From positions 1 to 64,000 of the forward strand of contig JAWKLL010000011.1 of NCBI GenBank assembly GCA_041392765.1: DNA of 64,000 bases, in the 5' to 3' direction. Positions 36,695 through 48,182 of the stretch are shown here, piece by piece. The position numbers and the translations under genes were made by a program. The stretch comes from Lewinella sp041392765. GTDB taxonomy: Bacteria; Bacteroidota; Bacteroidia; Chitinophagales; Saprospiraceae. How positions within the stretch are numbered: position 1 is the first letter of the stretch; every line of letters begins with the position of its first letter. Below the pieces are notes generated by a model that did not search any database, was not told where the DNA came from, and was given only the letters and a program-made list of their open reading frames with translations.

Positions 36695-38714
36695 ATGCAA
36701 CCGAAATATATTTTCTCCCTCTTACTTTTGGCCATATTGGGGTTAACTTTCTCCGCCTGTGTGCATCAGGAATTTGACGAGCCACCTGTAAGAAACTTAC
36801 CCGCCTTAACGGCCAATGCTACCATTGCACAAGTAAAAGCACTGCATACATTAGGAGGCAATGCCAATGAAATCACCGAAGATTATCATTGCCGCCACCG
36901 TTGTAGCAGACGATGAAAGTGGCAACTATACCAGCAATTAGTCACGAGGACGCAAACGGGCGGTATTATCATCCGTTTGGGCAATACAGGGCTTTATACG
37001 CTCTATCCTGTGGGTACAGTCTTATACGTCAAGCTCAAAGGGCTATATGTAAATGACTACAACAACTCTCTACCAGATTGCAGGTGACGCTAGCGGTGGG
37101 TTGATTCCTGGGCCGCTGATTAGCCAATTCGTAGTGGGAGGTGAAACCAAAGATGTAATCCCTACCCCTACTTCCTTAGAGGGAAATCTTGACCAACACC
37201 ACGGTTTTTAATAACCTACTGAGTAGGCTCATTGTGTTGGAAGATGTGCAATTTGCGGATGTGGACTTAGGCAGCACCTATGCTTTGGCAGGTGGTGGCT
37301 CTGGTCGCAACCGTACTTTGGAGGATTGTTTTGACAATTTAGTCATTGTGCGCAATAGCGACTTCGCCGATTTTGCAGGCACAGAAATCCCCGCTGGCAA
37401 CGGCCAACTGACAGCAGTGCTATCTGTTTTTGGCAGCACCGTACAGCTTACCCTACGCAACACCGAAGATGTGAAGTTCACAGGCGAGCGTTGCAATGGT
37501 GGTGGCAATACAGGTGGTGAAGAGGTTAGCATACAGAGTGCGTGCTGCATTTGCTGCCGGTACGACGGTAGTGGCCTGACAACTCAAAATCAAGGGTATC
37601 GTCATCAGCGACCGCGCGAATGGCAATATCAATGGAAGAAACATCGTAGTACAAGACGGCACAGCAGGGATTGTAGTGCGCTTTGCAGCCAACCATAACT
37701 TCAATCTTGGAGAATCGGTAGAAGTAACGATCAGTGGTCAAGAATTGAGCGAATTCAATGGGTTGGTACAGATCAACAATGTACCTTTAGGCAATGCAGT
37801 ATCCTTAGGAAATGGTACTTTGCCCACACCTCGCCAGGCGACCGTCGCAGAAATATTAGCCAATGGCAACGACTGGGAGTCCACATTGGTGAGTGTCACC
37901 AACGCGACCTTAAATGGTGGCCCTACCTACGGCGATGGTATGACCGTAGCGGATGGTTCCGGTAGTTTGACCGTCTTCACCCTGTTCGCTGCTTCTTTTT
38001 CAGGCAACAGCATCCCCACTGGCACGGGTACATTGACAGGTATCGTTTCTGACTTCAACGGTTTGCAACTTATCATGCGCAACGCTTCCGATGCCGATTT
38101 CGATGGTGGCAGTAGTGGTAACCCCGAACCCATTACCTGTTCAGCATTGAGAGGGCTTTTTGCTGGAGGCACTACTGCGGCTCCTGCCAATAAACTGCTC
38201 CGAGGTATTGTCATTTCTGACCTTACTAATGGCAATATTACTACCCGCAACCTTGTCATACAAGACGCATCAGGTGGCATCGTCATCCGTTTCAATGCCA
38301 ACCATGAATTTGCACTTGGCGAAGATATTGAAATCAACGTATCTGGCATGGAGCTGAGTGAATTCAATGGACTGCTTCAAGTCAATAACGTCCTCTAATG
38401 CTAATGCTGTATCTTATGGTACAGGTACGCTGCCCACGCCGCGTGTAGCGACGGTTCAGGAGGTCGTTAACAATTTGGAAGCGTGGGAATCCACCTTAGT
38501 ACAAATCGCCGATATTGGCTTTACGGATGGAGGCACCTATAATGGCACCAAAGTATTGGAAGATGCTACCGGGCAGATCGAAATGTTCACCCGTTCCGCA
38601 GCTAGTTTTGCCAATAACACCGTTCCTGATGACGAATTCACAATCATCGCCATTGTTTCCCAATTCAACAATCCACAGTTGACCATTAGGAACTTGAATG
38701 ATATAGTTCAGTAA
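36695..38714 (+). pseudogene. DUF5689 lipoprotein with three repeat units (several frameshifts)
   Basis: Starts MQPKYIFSLLLLAILGLTFS with a lipobox Cys at position 22. Shifts near 36890, 36940, 37060, 37185, 37545 and 38393 separate the frames. Repaired, it holds three DUF5689/OB-fold-like units: 'EDIIIAATVVADDESGNYY', 'LNGIVISDRANGNINGRNIV' type and 'LRGIVISDLTNGNITTRNLV', each followed by V-I-R-F and an 'ELSEFNGLLQ(V/I)NNV' block, an 'ATV-EI---WESTLV' block and a '-F---LQL--RN--D' end. The sequence is rich in Asn/Thr/Gly, as expected for a surface protein. It is likely the substrate-binding partner of the TonB receptor just upstream. Confidence 0.8.
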
Positions 38715-38737
38715 AATTAGCCGTTGATTGACACCAA

Positions 38738-38777
38738 TAAAAAAGGCCACTAAGCATGATGCTTGGTGGCCTTTTTT
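38738..38777. terminator. bidirectional terminator between DUF5689 gene and tRNA-Val
   Basis: AAAAAAGGCCAC, an inner AAGC-ATGAT-GCTT stem, then GTGGCCTTTTTT. A-run left, T-run right, so it serves both the plus-strand lipoprotein gene and the minus-strand tRNA. Confidence 0.85.
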
Positions 38778-38791
38778 ATCTTAAAAAGAGG

Positions 38792-38865
<74 letters not shown>

Positions 38866-38982
38866 TGAAAGAGGCGCAAATGTACAAACTTTTCGCTGGT
38901 AAAAACAAATGTTTTTTCCATTTTTGAACCTATGCAAGGATAAAAGCCAAAGGAGCAAGAACGCTGTACCAGATAAAATCTT

Positions 38983-38990
38983 TATCTTTG
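38983..38990 (+). promoter_or_regulatory. -7 box before the peptidoglycan-binding gene (TATCTTTG)
   Basis: Perfect TAnnTTTG, 20 bases before the ATG at 39011, with no clear TTTG at the -33 position. Confidence 0.4.
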
Positions 38991-39010
38991 AAAAAAAAAT
39001 ACTACTACCT

Positions 39011-40213
39011 ATGTCCATATTTGCTAACGAAATCAGCGGGGAAGCCCAATACAAAGCCATCCGGCTTGGGTCGGTTGATACCGGCGCCATGCCATCTGAT
39101 ACCACTTCTTTTTTCAAGCGATATCATCAAGACTTCTTCGCTATGACAAACATGGCTAAGTCCCATTTCAGAGACGAGGCTACTAGCGACTGGAACCCGT
39201 TCGTCAGTACCAATGCACCTGATTATGTGCGTTCTTGGCAAGCCTTTTTAAACCGATCAGGCTTTTTGCCTTACCATCAAGAAGACGGAATCTTTGGTTA
39301 CGTCACCTTGGCAGGTACTAGGCTTTTTCAGGAATATGTCCGCACCGTGGAAAAGCACACCGACATAGGTGTGCCAGATGGTGTAGTAGGGAGCAAAACC
39401 CGTATGCATGCACACCGGTGGGATAAAATGGCAAAGACCTGCCATTGGTGGGCTTCTCCTCCTTCAGAGGAATACCTCATGTGGTTGGATGTTTTAGAAA
39501 AAAGTAAAGCACACTATCTGGCAAATCCTCATGAGGTGCTACAAGCGGTAAATGCCTCAACCAATACTGGCGATACTCGTAAAATTCAGGATTGGGAGTG
39601 GAAACCGGAAGATGTGCATTTAATTGGTATTCGCAGAAACCAAGAAAAACGCGATTTCAATAGAGGAAATGACGACCTTTTCTTACTACTTATCAGGGGA
39701 AAGGTGTTTAAATTTTATGGTTCGACAGACCCAAGACCTGGCGGCGGTAAACGCTCGGATGAAGCATACCTAGTAGAAGGCCAACACAAATACCGAATGG
39801 CTTGGCACAAGATTGGGGACGTGAAAAAAGTATATAAAGCCTAAAACCTTGAAGTGGTAAGGGTACTAGTTTTCAGGGGCCAGAGCGGCGTGATGCCTTC
39901 GATTCCGCCGATGTCCGCTAAAGGGCTCAGCGGCTATAATAACGGTATCAACATACACTGGACGGGGGCTGGAGCCACCAATTACGGCGAAGGTTGCCAA
40001 GTGATTGCAGGTGCTAGCTACTTGAATGCAGACAATGCGTTAGTCGATTGTAGTGCTTTTGCCGCTAGCCTCTACAATGATCTTTCTATTGGCAAAACTA
40101 GAGGGGCTTACAACGTTTTATGTGATCTTGTATTAGCCTATTCGCCTTTAGATTATGATACCGTTTGGTACACCCTTGGGCGGGGCAAGTACTCGACTTG
40201 CATCCTCACTTAA
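39011..40213 (+). CDS. peptidoglycan-binding, L,D-transpeptidase-like protein (one frameshift)
   Basis: No signal peptide is seen from ATG 39011 (MSIFANEISGEAQYKAIRLG). Residues about 75-125 form a PG_binding-like unit: YVRSWQAFLNRSGFL, 'EDGIFGYVTLAGTRLFQEYV', 'VPDGVVGSKTR'. A C-terminal domain follows, with 'DDLFLLLIRGKVFKFYGSTD', then across a shift near 39845 NNGINIHWTGAGATNYGEGC and QVIAGASYLN. The His...GxGCxxI arrangement is like the active site of L,D-transpeptidases (HxxG...SxGC), so a cell-wall cross-linking or hydrolysing role is an inference. It is also similar in layout to phage-associated murein proteins. Length repaired about 400 residues. Confidence 0.6.
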
Positions 40214-40272
40214 GACTGATTGGTAGAAATGATGGTGAAAAACATGTTAGTCTAGGACGACCTAAAATGCCT

Positions 40273-40280
40273 TATTTTTG
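40273..40280 (+). promoter_or_regulatory. possible -7 box before the large adhesin (TATTTTTG)
   Basis: TAnnTTTG about 56-93 bases before candidate start codons (40336 or 40373) of the large SprB-repeat gene. No -33 TTTG at the usual distance. Confidence 0.3.
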
Positions 40281-40335
40281 CGTTGCAAATCACCACACAC
40301 GGGTGCATGATGCACTGATCTATTTCCATCGGCCT

Positions 40336-43300
40336 ATGATTACATCCTATCGCAGACATCGCCAGATACTTTATGCTCGTCTTGGATTATCATCTTGTTC
40401 CCCGTCACTGTACTGGACGGATGTTGTAGCGCAGGTGGTGATGCCAGTTAATCCTTCCAATTGCGGATTAAATGTGGTACTGACAGATGTCAATTGTCCA
40501 GAAAATGTAAATTTTTACAATCCAGACGTTTTCACCATACAGGTATCCAATGCGCCTGCTGGCATCTAGGGCAAGATGTTTATTTGAAAGAAGTACGCTT
40601 GCTGATGGAACACGAATGGGTCAGCGATGTGAATATTACGTTGATCTCACCAAGTGGAACAGAAGTACTCCTTTTGAGCAATGTGGGTGGTAATGGTGAT
40701 AATTTGGGAGACCCTACTCTACCCTCTTGCTTTGGTGCTATGGTGTTATCCGATGATGCTTGTGACGCTTTTTCCTCAGGAACAGCTCCTTTTGCCGACA
40801 AACCTACCGCCTTACAGCCACTCTACCTTTTTAATGATGGAACGACCAGTGCCAACGGCAACTGGGAACTGCGTATTGCGATGATTTGCTAATAGACGTA
40901 GGTACGCTACAATTTGTAGAACTCGTCTTTGAAGCCTTTACTTGCCAACCCATTGAAAGCGTAGCAATCATCCAACAAGATACCACGGCCATTACCTGTG
41001 CCATCTCGCCACCGTCTTGGTGCTCCGGTAATGTGATTGTTGAAATTGGCTATCCGGGCTGTGCCAGGTGTAGATGAATTTGCGGGTGGTGGGCAAGTAT
41101 TTCCACTAACTGCCTGTCCCAATTTCACACTCACAGGTTTGGATAGTGATGATACTGATTATGACTTATATATACGCGCAGTTTGTGAACTAGGTGTCCA
41201 ATAGTGACAATAGCTGTGTAGTGTCTTTCCAGACAGGATGCCAACCGAACGCCGTCACTTGGGAGGAAAATTTTGACAACCAATCTATTTGTAGTCCTTT
41301 ATGCGGCAGTGCTTGTCCTTTGACAGGTAGTTGGATCAATACTGCACAAGATGACGCGGATTGGTTAGTCTGGACTGGCAACACCAACACTAATACAGGC
41401 TATACTGACAACCTAGGTATAGGTGGCAAATACCTCTACCTAGGGCTAATGGCACAGCCTGTGGTACTGGCAGCATCGCTGTATTAGAGAGAGCAGTTGC
41501 TTCACCTTGTATAAACAGGGGTCGGATGGCTGCCATGTTTCGTTTGCTTATCATCTATCGGGGGTACACATTGGCATGCTCGCATTTGATGTATCAAATG
41601 ATGGAGGATTCACTTGGCAAGAACTATGGAAAAGAACTGGTCACCAAAGCACGGATTGGCAAAAAGCCTATATCAGTCTAGCCAATTTTGACGAGGGTGC
41701 TACACTACAATTTCGATTCAGAGGCAGCCGAGGCAACGGTGTTTTTGGAGATATAGCTATCGATCAAATACGGCTACACGGCTCTGTGTATGAAGGTTTT
41801 CCCGATACGCAGCTTTTTGTTGATGCAGATGGCGATGGTTTTGGCGCCCCTTCCACGGGTAGATACAGTTGCGTAACAGTACCACCTACTGGATATGTCT
41901 TCAATGCCTTAGACTGTGACGATACCGACCCTGCTGTCCAATCCAAATGCCAGAAATTCCTTACCAATACCCTTGACGAGAACTGCAATATTGCAACAGT
42001 GGATGACGACACCATTTTGCCCCTCAACCGTTCTACACGATACCATTTGCAACGAGGAAACGCCTGTTATACAAGTACTGACAGATCCTCTTTACACCCA
42101 TACCGTTTTATGGTACGCCGACCCAGACAAAGTCAGCGGTGTGATAGCCGTGAAATGATTTCTCGCCTGTTGTTCCTTTGAACACTGGCAACACACCTGT
42201 AACATACCTTTTTTACGCGAAGTCACTGATTTCACTTGCTTTACCGAGATAAAAGCGAAGTATATGTAACCGTAAAATCCTTCACCTAAAGGGATGGTGG
42301 AAGGAAACCCCACTATCTGCCCCGGAGATGTGTTTAATTTAGAAGAAGCCGCCATCAGCGATGCGAGCTTTTAGCGGTTTCCACAACCTTTCATTCTGGC
42401 TTACCTGCCACTCCTGCCAATCAACTGCTCTCAACGGGTAACGCCTTCTACAACCTCTACCGCCTATGCCTTCCGTATGGAAACAGCAGCCGGTTGCACC
42501 GATGAAGGCTTGTTGAATTGGTCGTGAGGCAGGCACCAAGCATACAGTTTATGCCTGCTGATTCTTTTCCTTATGTAAAGACCTGCGCAGAGTACTGTCA
42601 TTGCCCAAGCGATGGGAGGTGCCGGTAATTACCAATACTTTTGGGGAAACAGGCCGTACAGGAGCAATGCTACCCGTACAAGGTAGCGCTATGGCCGGGG
42701 TATTAGACGGTTGGTCAGTTACCGTCACCGACGGTGCAGGATGCTCTATTGTTGATTCTGTGCTATTCAGACCACCAATAGCATTGATTCCCTCAAAGTC
42801 TTCACCTCGCCCGTTTCTGCCTGCAATGCCACTTGATGGAAGTATTACTTTAGTGCCACTAAACGGGTTGCCGCCTTTTTCATGGATATGGGAGGATGAA
42901 AATGGGCAAACAGATACGGGGTCTTCCACACAGGATACCCTGCACATCCTAGATTTGCCCCAAAGCACCTACCGTATCACGCTGACAGACAACTCCGCCG
43001 AAGGATGCCAAGTCATATTGCGCAACATCCGCATTCAAGGCCGCAACTTCCAATTGGGCGAAACGACTGTGAATAACCCCTCCTGCGCCGGGTTGCAAGA
43101 TGGTAGAAATTTGCTTAGATGTACTAGGCAGCGGTGCCATCAACTATACTTGGAGCCAAGGGGGTAATACGCCTTGCATAAACGGATTAGGCGCGGGCAG
43201 TTTTCGGTAACGATAACCAATGGCACCTGCGAAACCATAGAAACATACGAATTAACAGCACCCGACTCACTTATTTTGGTGGCCACTCAACAATGGCCCA

Positions 43301-46300
43301 CCTGCCACGATGCTTCTGATGGGAAATTGCAGGTACAGGCGTTCGGAGGTACTTCTCCTTACACTTATAGCTGGGATAATGGTTTGCAAATACAGCAACG
43401 AGACGGATTGACAAGTGGGGTTTACAGCATTAGCGTGGAAGATGCCGCCCAATGTTTGTTAGTGCAATCCATAACTTTGGGTGCACCTGCGCCTTTGCAA
43501 ATAACATGGGAAGAAACCCAAATGGCTGCTTGCTACGGAGGTAATGAAGGAAGTATCTTAGCTACTGGCACAGGTGGCACACTCCCTTATTCCTATTCAT
43601 GGGACAACGAGACTGTTACTCCCTCTTTAAGCAACCTGCAAGCTGGCGATTACTCACTCACCCTCACCGACCGCAACGACTGTTCCGTTTCCGATACCTT
43701 TACGGTTACCCAACCTGATTCGTTGATCGTATCTTGGGTCGTCATCCAACAACCCGACTGCGTAGGAGATACCAATGGTGCTATAGAACTGCAAGCAACC
43801 GGAGGTACTGGCTCCTATACTTTTTTGTGGCAGGACGGTGTACAACAAAGCTCCCCCTTGCGTACGGGCTTACAGGCTGGCAATTATGCCATTACTGTAA
43901 CCGATAGCAATGATTGTACCGCCATTATCAGCGAACTGCTATTGCAGCCCATCTCCACCCTATCAATCACAACCCAAATCACACCACCTGCGTGTGTAGG
44001 TAAAACAGGTTCGGTACAAGTAACAGCGGGAGGCGTTGCCCCTTTTGATTTCCAGTGGTCGAATGGCGACGGCGATGCCTTGCTCAACGATGTTCCTGTA
44101 GGTATTTACCAACTAACGCTAACCGACAGCCGAGGGTGCATTTTGGACACCAATGTAGTAATCGCAGCACCCCAAGTTTTCTTATTTAACCATGCTGTTG
44201 TACAGCCTTCTTGTTTTGGTGTCAACGATGGTATTATCGACCAAACCATCCTGCAAGGTGGCACCCCGCCCTACCAGTTTTTCTGGAACAACAACACACA
44301 ACACGTTGATCAAATGTTCCTTGCACCAGGTGATTATCAGTTTACTGTGACCGATTTCACTGGCTGCCAGTTCATTTCTGATACCTTTACTATGCAGTAT
44401 CCACCACTTTTGGATGTAGCGATAGTGGACATGGGCGGCATCGCTTGCGCAGGTGATACAACGGGGTACATAGAAACCTTGGCAACAGGCGGCACTCCTC
44501 CTTATAGTTATAGCTGGATAGGTACGGGCATACAAACACACGGTATATATGACTTACCAGCAGGTAATTACCAATTAGTAGTTTCGGATAACCGCAACTG
44601 CATTCAAGATGTAACCGTTGCGCTTTTAAGACCCTCCCACGCTAAATATTCTGGTTGATCTGGGTTAAGGAACGTTTGCGACCCCGATGCCGTAGATATC
44701 CTTTCAGCTCAGGTAACGGGTGGCGTGGGTGACTATACCTACCATTGGACTAACCGATTCACCACCCCTTCCATCGTTAAATCCCCTCGGTGACTATTTC
44801 GTAACCGTTACCGACGAAAACGGCTGTGCTGCTGTTTCCGGCACCGTCAAAAGTGCAGGAAAGAATAAGCCCATTGTTATTAGATAGCTTTGTAGTTGAT
44901 AAGGTAAGCTGTTTTGGTGGCCAAGATGCCGTTTTGACCGCCTATGCAAGGCGGATCCGACCATCTTCGCTATCACTTCACACCTACCTATATCTCGAAA
45001 CCGATGAATCTGTCGTTACGTTTATCAATGTACCATTCGACAATTTTTACGGTGTTACCGTTACGGATATGGTGACAGGCTGTGAAGTATCCCTCCTCAC
45101 TGATTGAAGGCATTACAACCCTACCCCATTGTTATCCAAAGACAGCTTCACGGTAGTTAATTGCTTTGGTGGCGCGGATGGTAGCGTATATGTCAGCGTT
45201 GGTGGTGGCACCCCGCCCTATCAATACCAATGGATGAATGAAGCAGGTCAAGAAATAAGCACCCAAGAAGACTTGCGTTTTGCTGCTGCTGGTATTTACC
45301 AATTAGTAGTGACCGACCACAACGGTTGCACTGGTATCCACATCGACTCTAATGTGGTGTCTATCAATACATTGATTGAATTAACAGATATCAACGTCAC
45401 ACCTGTTAGTTGCAGAAACGGGAGTGATGGTGCTATTCAAGTAACGACCACAGGAGGCGTCCCCCCCTTCAGTTTCGAGTGGTCCAATGGTAGTATGACA
45501 GAAGATATTACTGGACTTACAGCAGCGCTTTATACGCTTACCGTCACCGACAGTGATACCTGCCGAGCTATTTTTCCCGGCCTTCAAGTTACGCAGCCAG
45601 CCACAGCTATTTCGATACTGTCCACCATTGACTCTATACAATGTTTTGGCCAAGAAAATGGTAACATTCTCGCTACTGTCATGGGAGGTGGGGCTCCTTA
45701 CACCTACCGCTGGCGGCAAAACAACATCCTGATTCCATCTTGGACGGATGCCTTTATCTCCAACTTACCTCCAGCTACCTATACGCTGATAGTAACAGAC
45801 ACAAATGACTGCCAGGTAACACAAATGTACGAGCTAATGGCTCCTCCTTTGCTGACGCTGACCATCGTAAATGAACCCACAGGAGCTGATAGTCTATCGG
45901 GGATTGCTACGGGCGGCACTCCACCCTACAACTGGTTTTGGTCGAATGGGGAAGACACCCCTATTATACACCAGCTCACCGATGGCACTTATGAACTATT
46001 GGTAACAGACAGCCGCGACTGCGAGGCCACCGCTACCTACCTCTACACGGACACAGCAGAAGGGCCGTCAACCGCTGGGGCTTGGGTATTATTTCCCAAC
46101 CCCGTCACCCATGAGTTAACGTTACTCCACAGCGGAAACGATGCCATTTCAAATTGGCAACTCCAAGTGTTGGATGCTGCCGGACACCCCGTTGCAATCC
46201 CTGCGAACCGATTTTCACAAGCAACCACCACATTGGATGTCAGCCAATTGCCTGCCGGGTACTACATCATCCAATTAGCGGATCGCACCAATCGGCAAGC

Positions 46301-46318
46301 TGCTGGTTGCCTTTTGTA
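40336..46318 (+). pseudogene. very large SprB-repeat surface adhesin with possible T9SS tail (many frameshifts)
   Basis: About 1,990 codons, in more than ten frame pieces. N-terminal order: a poorly readable signal region; a proprotein-convertase P-like domain ('VNITLISPSGTEVLLLSNVG', NGNWELRI); a beta-sandwich stretch ending 'DYDLYIRAVCELG'; a MAM/jelly-roll-like domain (WEENFDN... 'HVSFAYHLSGVHIGMLAFDV'); a calcium-type block VDADGDGFG and ALDCDDTDPAV; Ig-like segments; then about 15 SprB-type repeats between 42600 and 46050 with the pattern GG-(x)PYxYxWxNG...L-GxYxxTVTDxxxC (for example 'TGGVPPFSFEWSNG'). The C-terminus FPNPVTHELTLLHS... 'LPAGYYIIQLAD' matches a T9SS type A sorting domain. 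Expected to be exported by type IX secretion and act in adhesion or gliding. The start is uncertain. Confidence 0.82.
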
Positions 46319-46411
46319 AAAACGAGTAATAACCTACACGGAATATTTATTAGGGCGCTCCCGCAAAAGTGCATCTGTTCCATCTTACCAATGGGGCGGG
46401 GTCAGGTGCTT

Positions 46412-46586
46412 AGAGTATGTCTAAATTTTCCTGATTGAGCGAAGTGATCAGAATTTTTGTTCTGCACAAGGCAGAAAGCGCAGTCGATGCCGGAAGCATC
46501 AGGCGTCGATGGCCCTATCGGGACTAACGCTGGACAGGATAAAATTTGTCACTTATAGCCAATTGAGGAAATTTTAGACATACTCT
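46412..46586. mobile_element. MITE-like element, family C, copy 1
   Basis: Left AGAGTATGTCTAAATTTTCC and right GGAAATTTTAGACATACTCT, a 20-base inverted repeat with one indel; CTGATTG and CAATTGA continue the match inward. 175 bp, no ORF. Internal palindrome-like wording GATGCCGGAAGCATCAGGC is GC-rich. A related but distinct element lies at 52005-52208. Confidence 0.7.
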
Positions 46587-46698
46587 TATGAACTTCGCTA
46601 TTCGCTCGTCCCTCCCTGCGGTCGGGAGAACCCTCCAGCCCCTTAGCGCGGGCTACGCAACGATTTTTCTTCGCCTAAAAAATAATCGGGAAAATCTT

Positions 46699-46706
46699 TA
46701 ACTTTG
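46699..46706 (+). promoter_or_regulatory. -7 box of the decayed gene (TAACTTTG)
   Basis: Perfect TAnnTTTG in front of the gene remnant at 46799-47251; no -33 TTTG is seen at the right distance. Upstream (46600-46670) is a GC-rich palindromic block with CCCTCCCTGCGGTCGGG, like that at about 1785. Confidence 0.35.
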
Positions 46707-46798
46707 CCAACGAGTCAAATTTGCCGAAGAGATCGTCCCTCAAGCACTTCAGCAACTACTGCAATACATCTACTCATCCTACAAATTAACCAAGTCCG

Positions 46799-47251
46799 AT
46801 ATGCAAAAATGAAGGAAAACATCTTTGAGGGAGTCGCTTATCTGCCCGGTAGCCTGTGGGATCGAGGCAGTTCCAGGAAGGCAAAAGGAGGAAGGCAAAA
46901 TAGAAGGCGAAGCTAAAAGGCAAGTTAGAGGGTAAGTTAGAGGAGCATCTTAGAAGGCGAAGCCATGGAAAAGCTCATCACTACGCTGGAAGACGATTTA
47001 GAACTTCTCTCCCGCAGGTCCGCCCAAGACCTGCCCTACGACTTGATGCGCAAGCTCACCGACGTACCAGAAACCTTGCTATTGGCGTTCCGTGAAGTTT
47101 ATACCCTGAAACAACAGTACACCTACTCGAACAGGTACGCGCTGCTCGCACGCTGAATGACTTGCCCGCTATCCGTCAGCACTTGTTTGACGCACTGCTA
47201 GCTTTCGGTATAGTGGAAGAAGTGGCGCAAGGGTATTTGGCGGAGCGGTAG
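46799..47251 (+). pseudogene. decayed gene, possibly of Rpn/PD-(D/E)XK nuclease C-terminal type
   Basis: No single frame is long. Pieces: an ATG at about 46801 giving MKENIFEG, a stretch of charged repeats (EGKIEGEAK, LEG-like units near 46880-46960), MEKLITTLEDDLELLSRRSA then 'LPYDLMRKLTDVPETLLLAF' (46965-47156), and in another frame LEQVRAARTLNDLPAIRQHL then FDALLAFGIVEEVAQGYLAE ending at TAG 47249-47251. The helix-rich end with charged repeats recalls C-terminal tails of Rpn-type nucleases such as the one at 20777-21714, but the catalytic half is not seen, so this identity is weak. Confidence 0.4.
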
Positions 47252-47893
47252 GTAGATGATTTATTGGGAAGACTGCGTGCCAGTGGGATGCTAAAGCTCT
47301 TAAAACTTATGCCTTGTAGTGTAATTGCCCTGACTGCTTGTGCCACGGGGCGGTTGTTTTTTCGCTTCTTGCTGTTATTAGGAAAACCGGGCTGTAAGCC
47401 CTACAAGCATAGTCCGTCGTAGCGAGGACGCTACGACGAGCTGGGCGAGGACGCTACGACTAGCAGTTTTTTGTGGGAATCGAGTGTTAATCTCAATATA
47501 AAAAATTCAGGTTCTTCTTTCTGATGCCTGTATATTTCTGGCAGTTGTAGGTGTCACTGATGGCTCTTATGGTGTTTAATTGCAATCCTTTCCCCATTTT
47601 CAATGATCCTTGCGTGAGCTGCCTGGAGGGAGCGGCTGACGCTTCCAGCGGCAGCGGCAGACCCGACCTTCGGGAGGGGCCGTAGCCCGGAAGGGAGCGA
47701 CCCCGTGGCTGTGTGCTCAGGCTTTTGACAGGGCAGGAAGTGTGGACAGACAGTTTTGTTTTGTTGACCGAATGGGTATTTCACTACCTCATACGGCTGC
47801 CCCTCGCACCCTTTTGCACAGCCACGGGGGCACGCCCTAATAAGAGTAAGTTTTGAAATTTAATGGGGTGTTAGCGTATGCCTAAAATGGATA
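47252..47893. repeat. non-coding stretch of palindromic intergenic repeats
   Basis: No gene; the small minus-strand ORF at 47554-47784 has no family features. Two repeat blocks: CGTCGTAGCG-AGGA-CGCTACGACG, a perfect 10-pair hairpin at 47415-47438, followed by a second copy of GCGAGGACGCTACGAC; and a long inverted repeat in which CCCCGTGGCTGTGTGC (47701-47716) mirrors GCACAGCCACGGGG (about 47816-47829), preceded by a GC-rich tract 47612-47700. I recall very similar blocks between genes in other Bacteroidota. Confidence 0.6.
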
Positions 47894-47925
47894 CTTGCGG
47901 GCTATTGATAAAATTTTTAACTTTG
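47894..47925 (+). promoter_or_regulatory. promoter of the antitoxin-toxin pair
   Basis: CTTG at 47894-47897 and TAACTTTG at 47918-47925, 20 bases apart; transcription would begin about 40 bases before the antitoxin ATG (47973). Confidence 0.55.
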
Positions 47926-47972
47926 TATAGAAAAATAGCATACTGTTAGGTCTTTTGTAAGTTAACAAGATT

Positions 47973-48182
47973 ATGATACGAACCATTATCACTGCTGAAG
48001 GCAACAACTTGACACTCACGCTACCCGATAACTTCTTGGGTAAGCAAGTTGAGATCATCGCCTTCGTCATTGAGGAGGCTATCCAAAAGTCGGTTAATAA
48101 GGTATCTTTTACCATTTTGGATGTGCCAGAGGAACTTAAAGCCAATTACAAGTTCGATAGAGACGAGGCCAATGAAAGATAA
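47973..48182 (+). CDS. putative antitoxin of a PIN-domain pair
   Basis: 69 residues: MIRTIITAEGNNLTLTLPDN then LGKQVEIIAFVIEEA and a polar tail VPEELKANYKFDRDEANER. The strand-loop-strand N-terminus with 'LTLPDNFLGKQVEI' is like the AbrB/MazE- or DUF2281-type dimer domain of antitoxins. The flexible C-terminal half would block the toxin. Its last 11 bases overlap the PIN gene start (ATG 48172), the usual toxin-antitoxin arrangement. Confidence 0.7.
   Translation: MIRTIITAEGNNLTLTLPDNFLGKQVEIIAFVIEEAIQKSVNKVSFTILDVPEELKANYKFDRDEANER

Noticed and set aside
47554..47784. 76-codon minus-strand ORF
   Set aside because: Lies on GC-rich palindromic repeat sequence with no family features.
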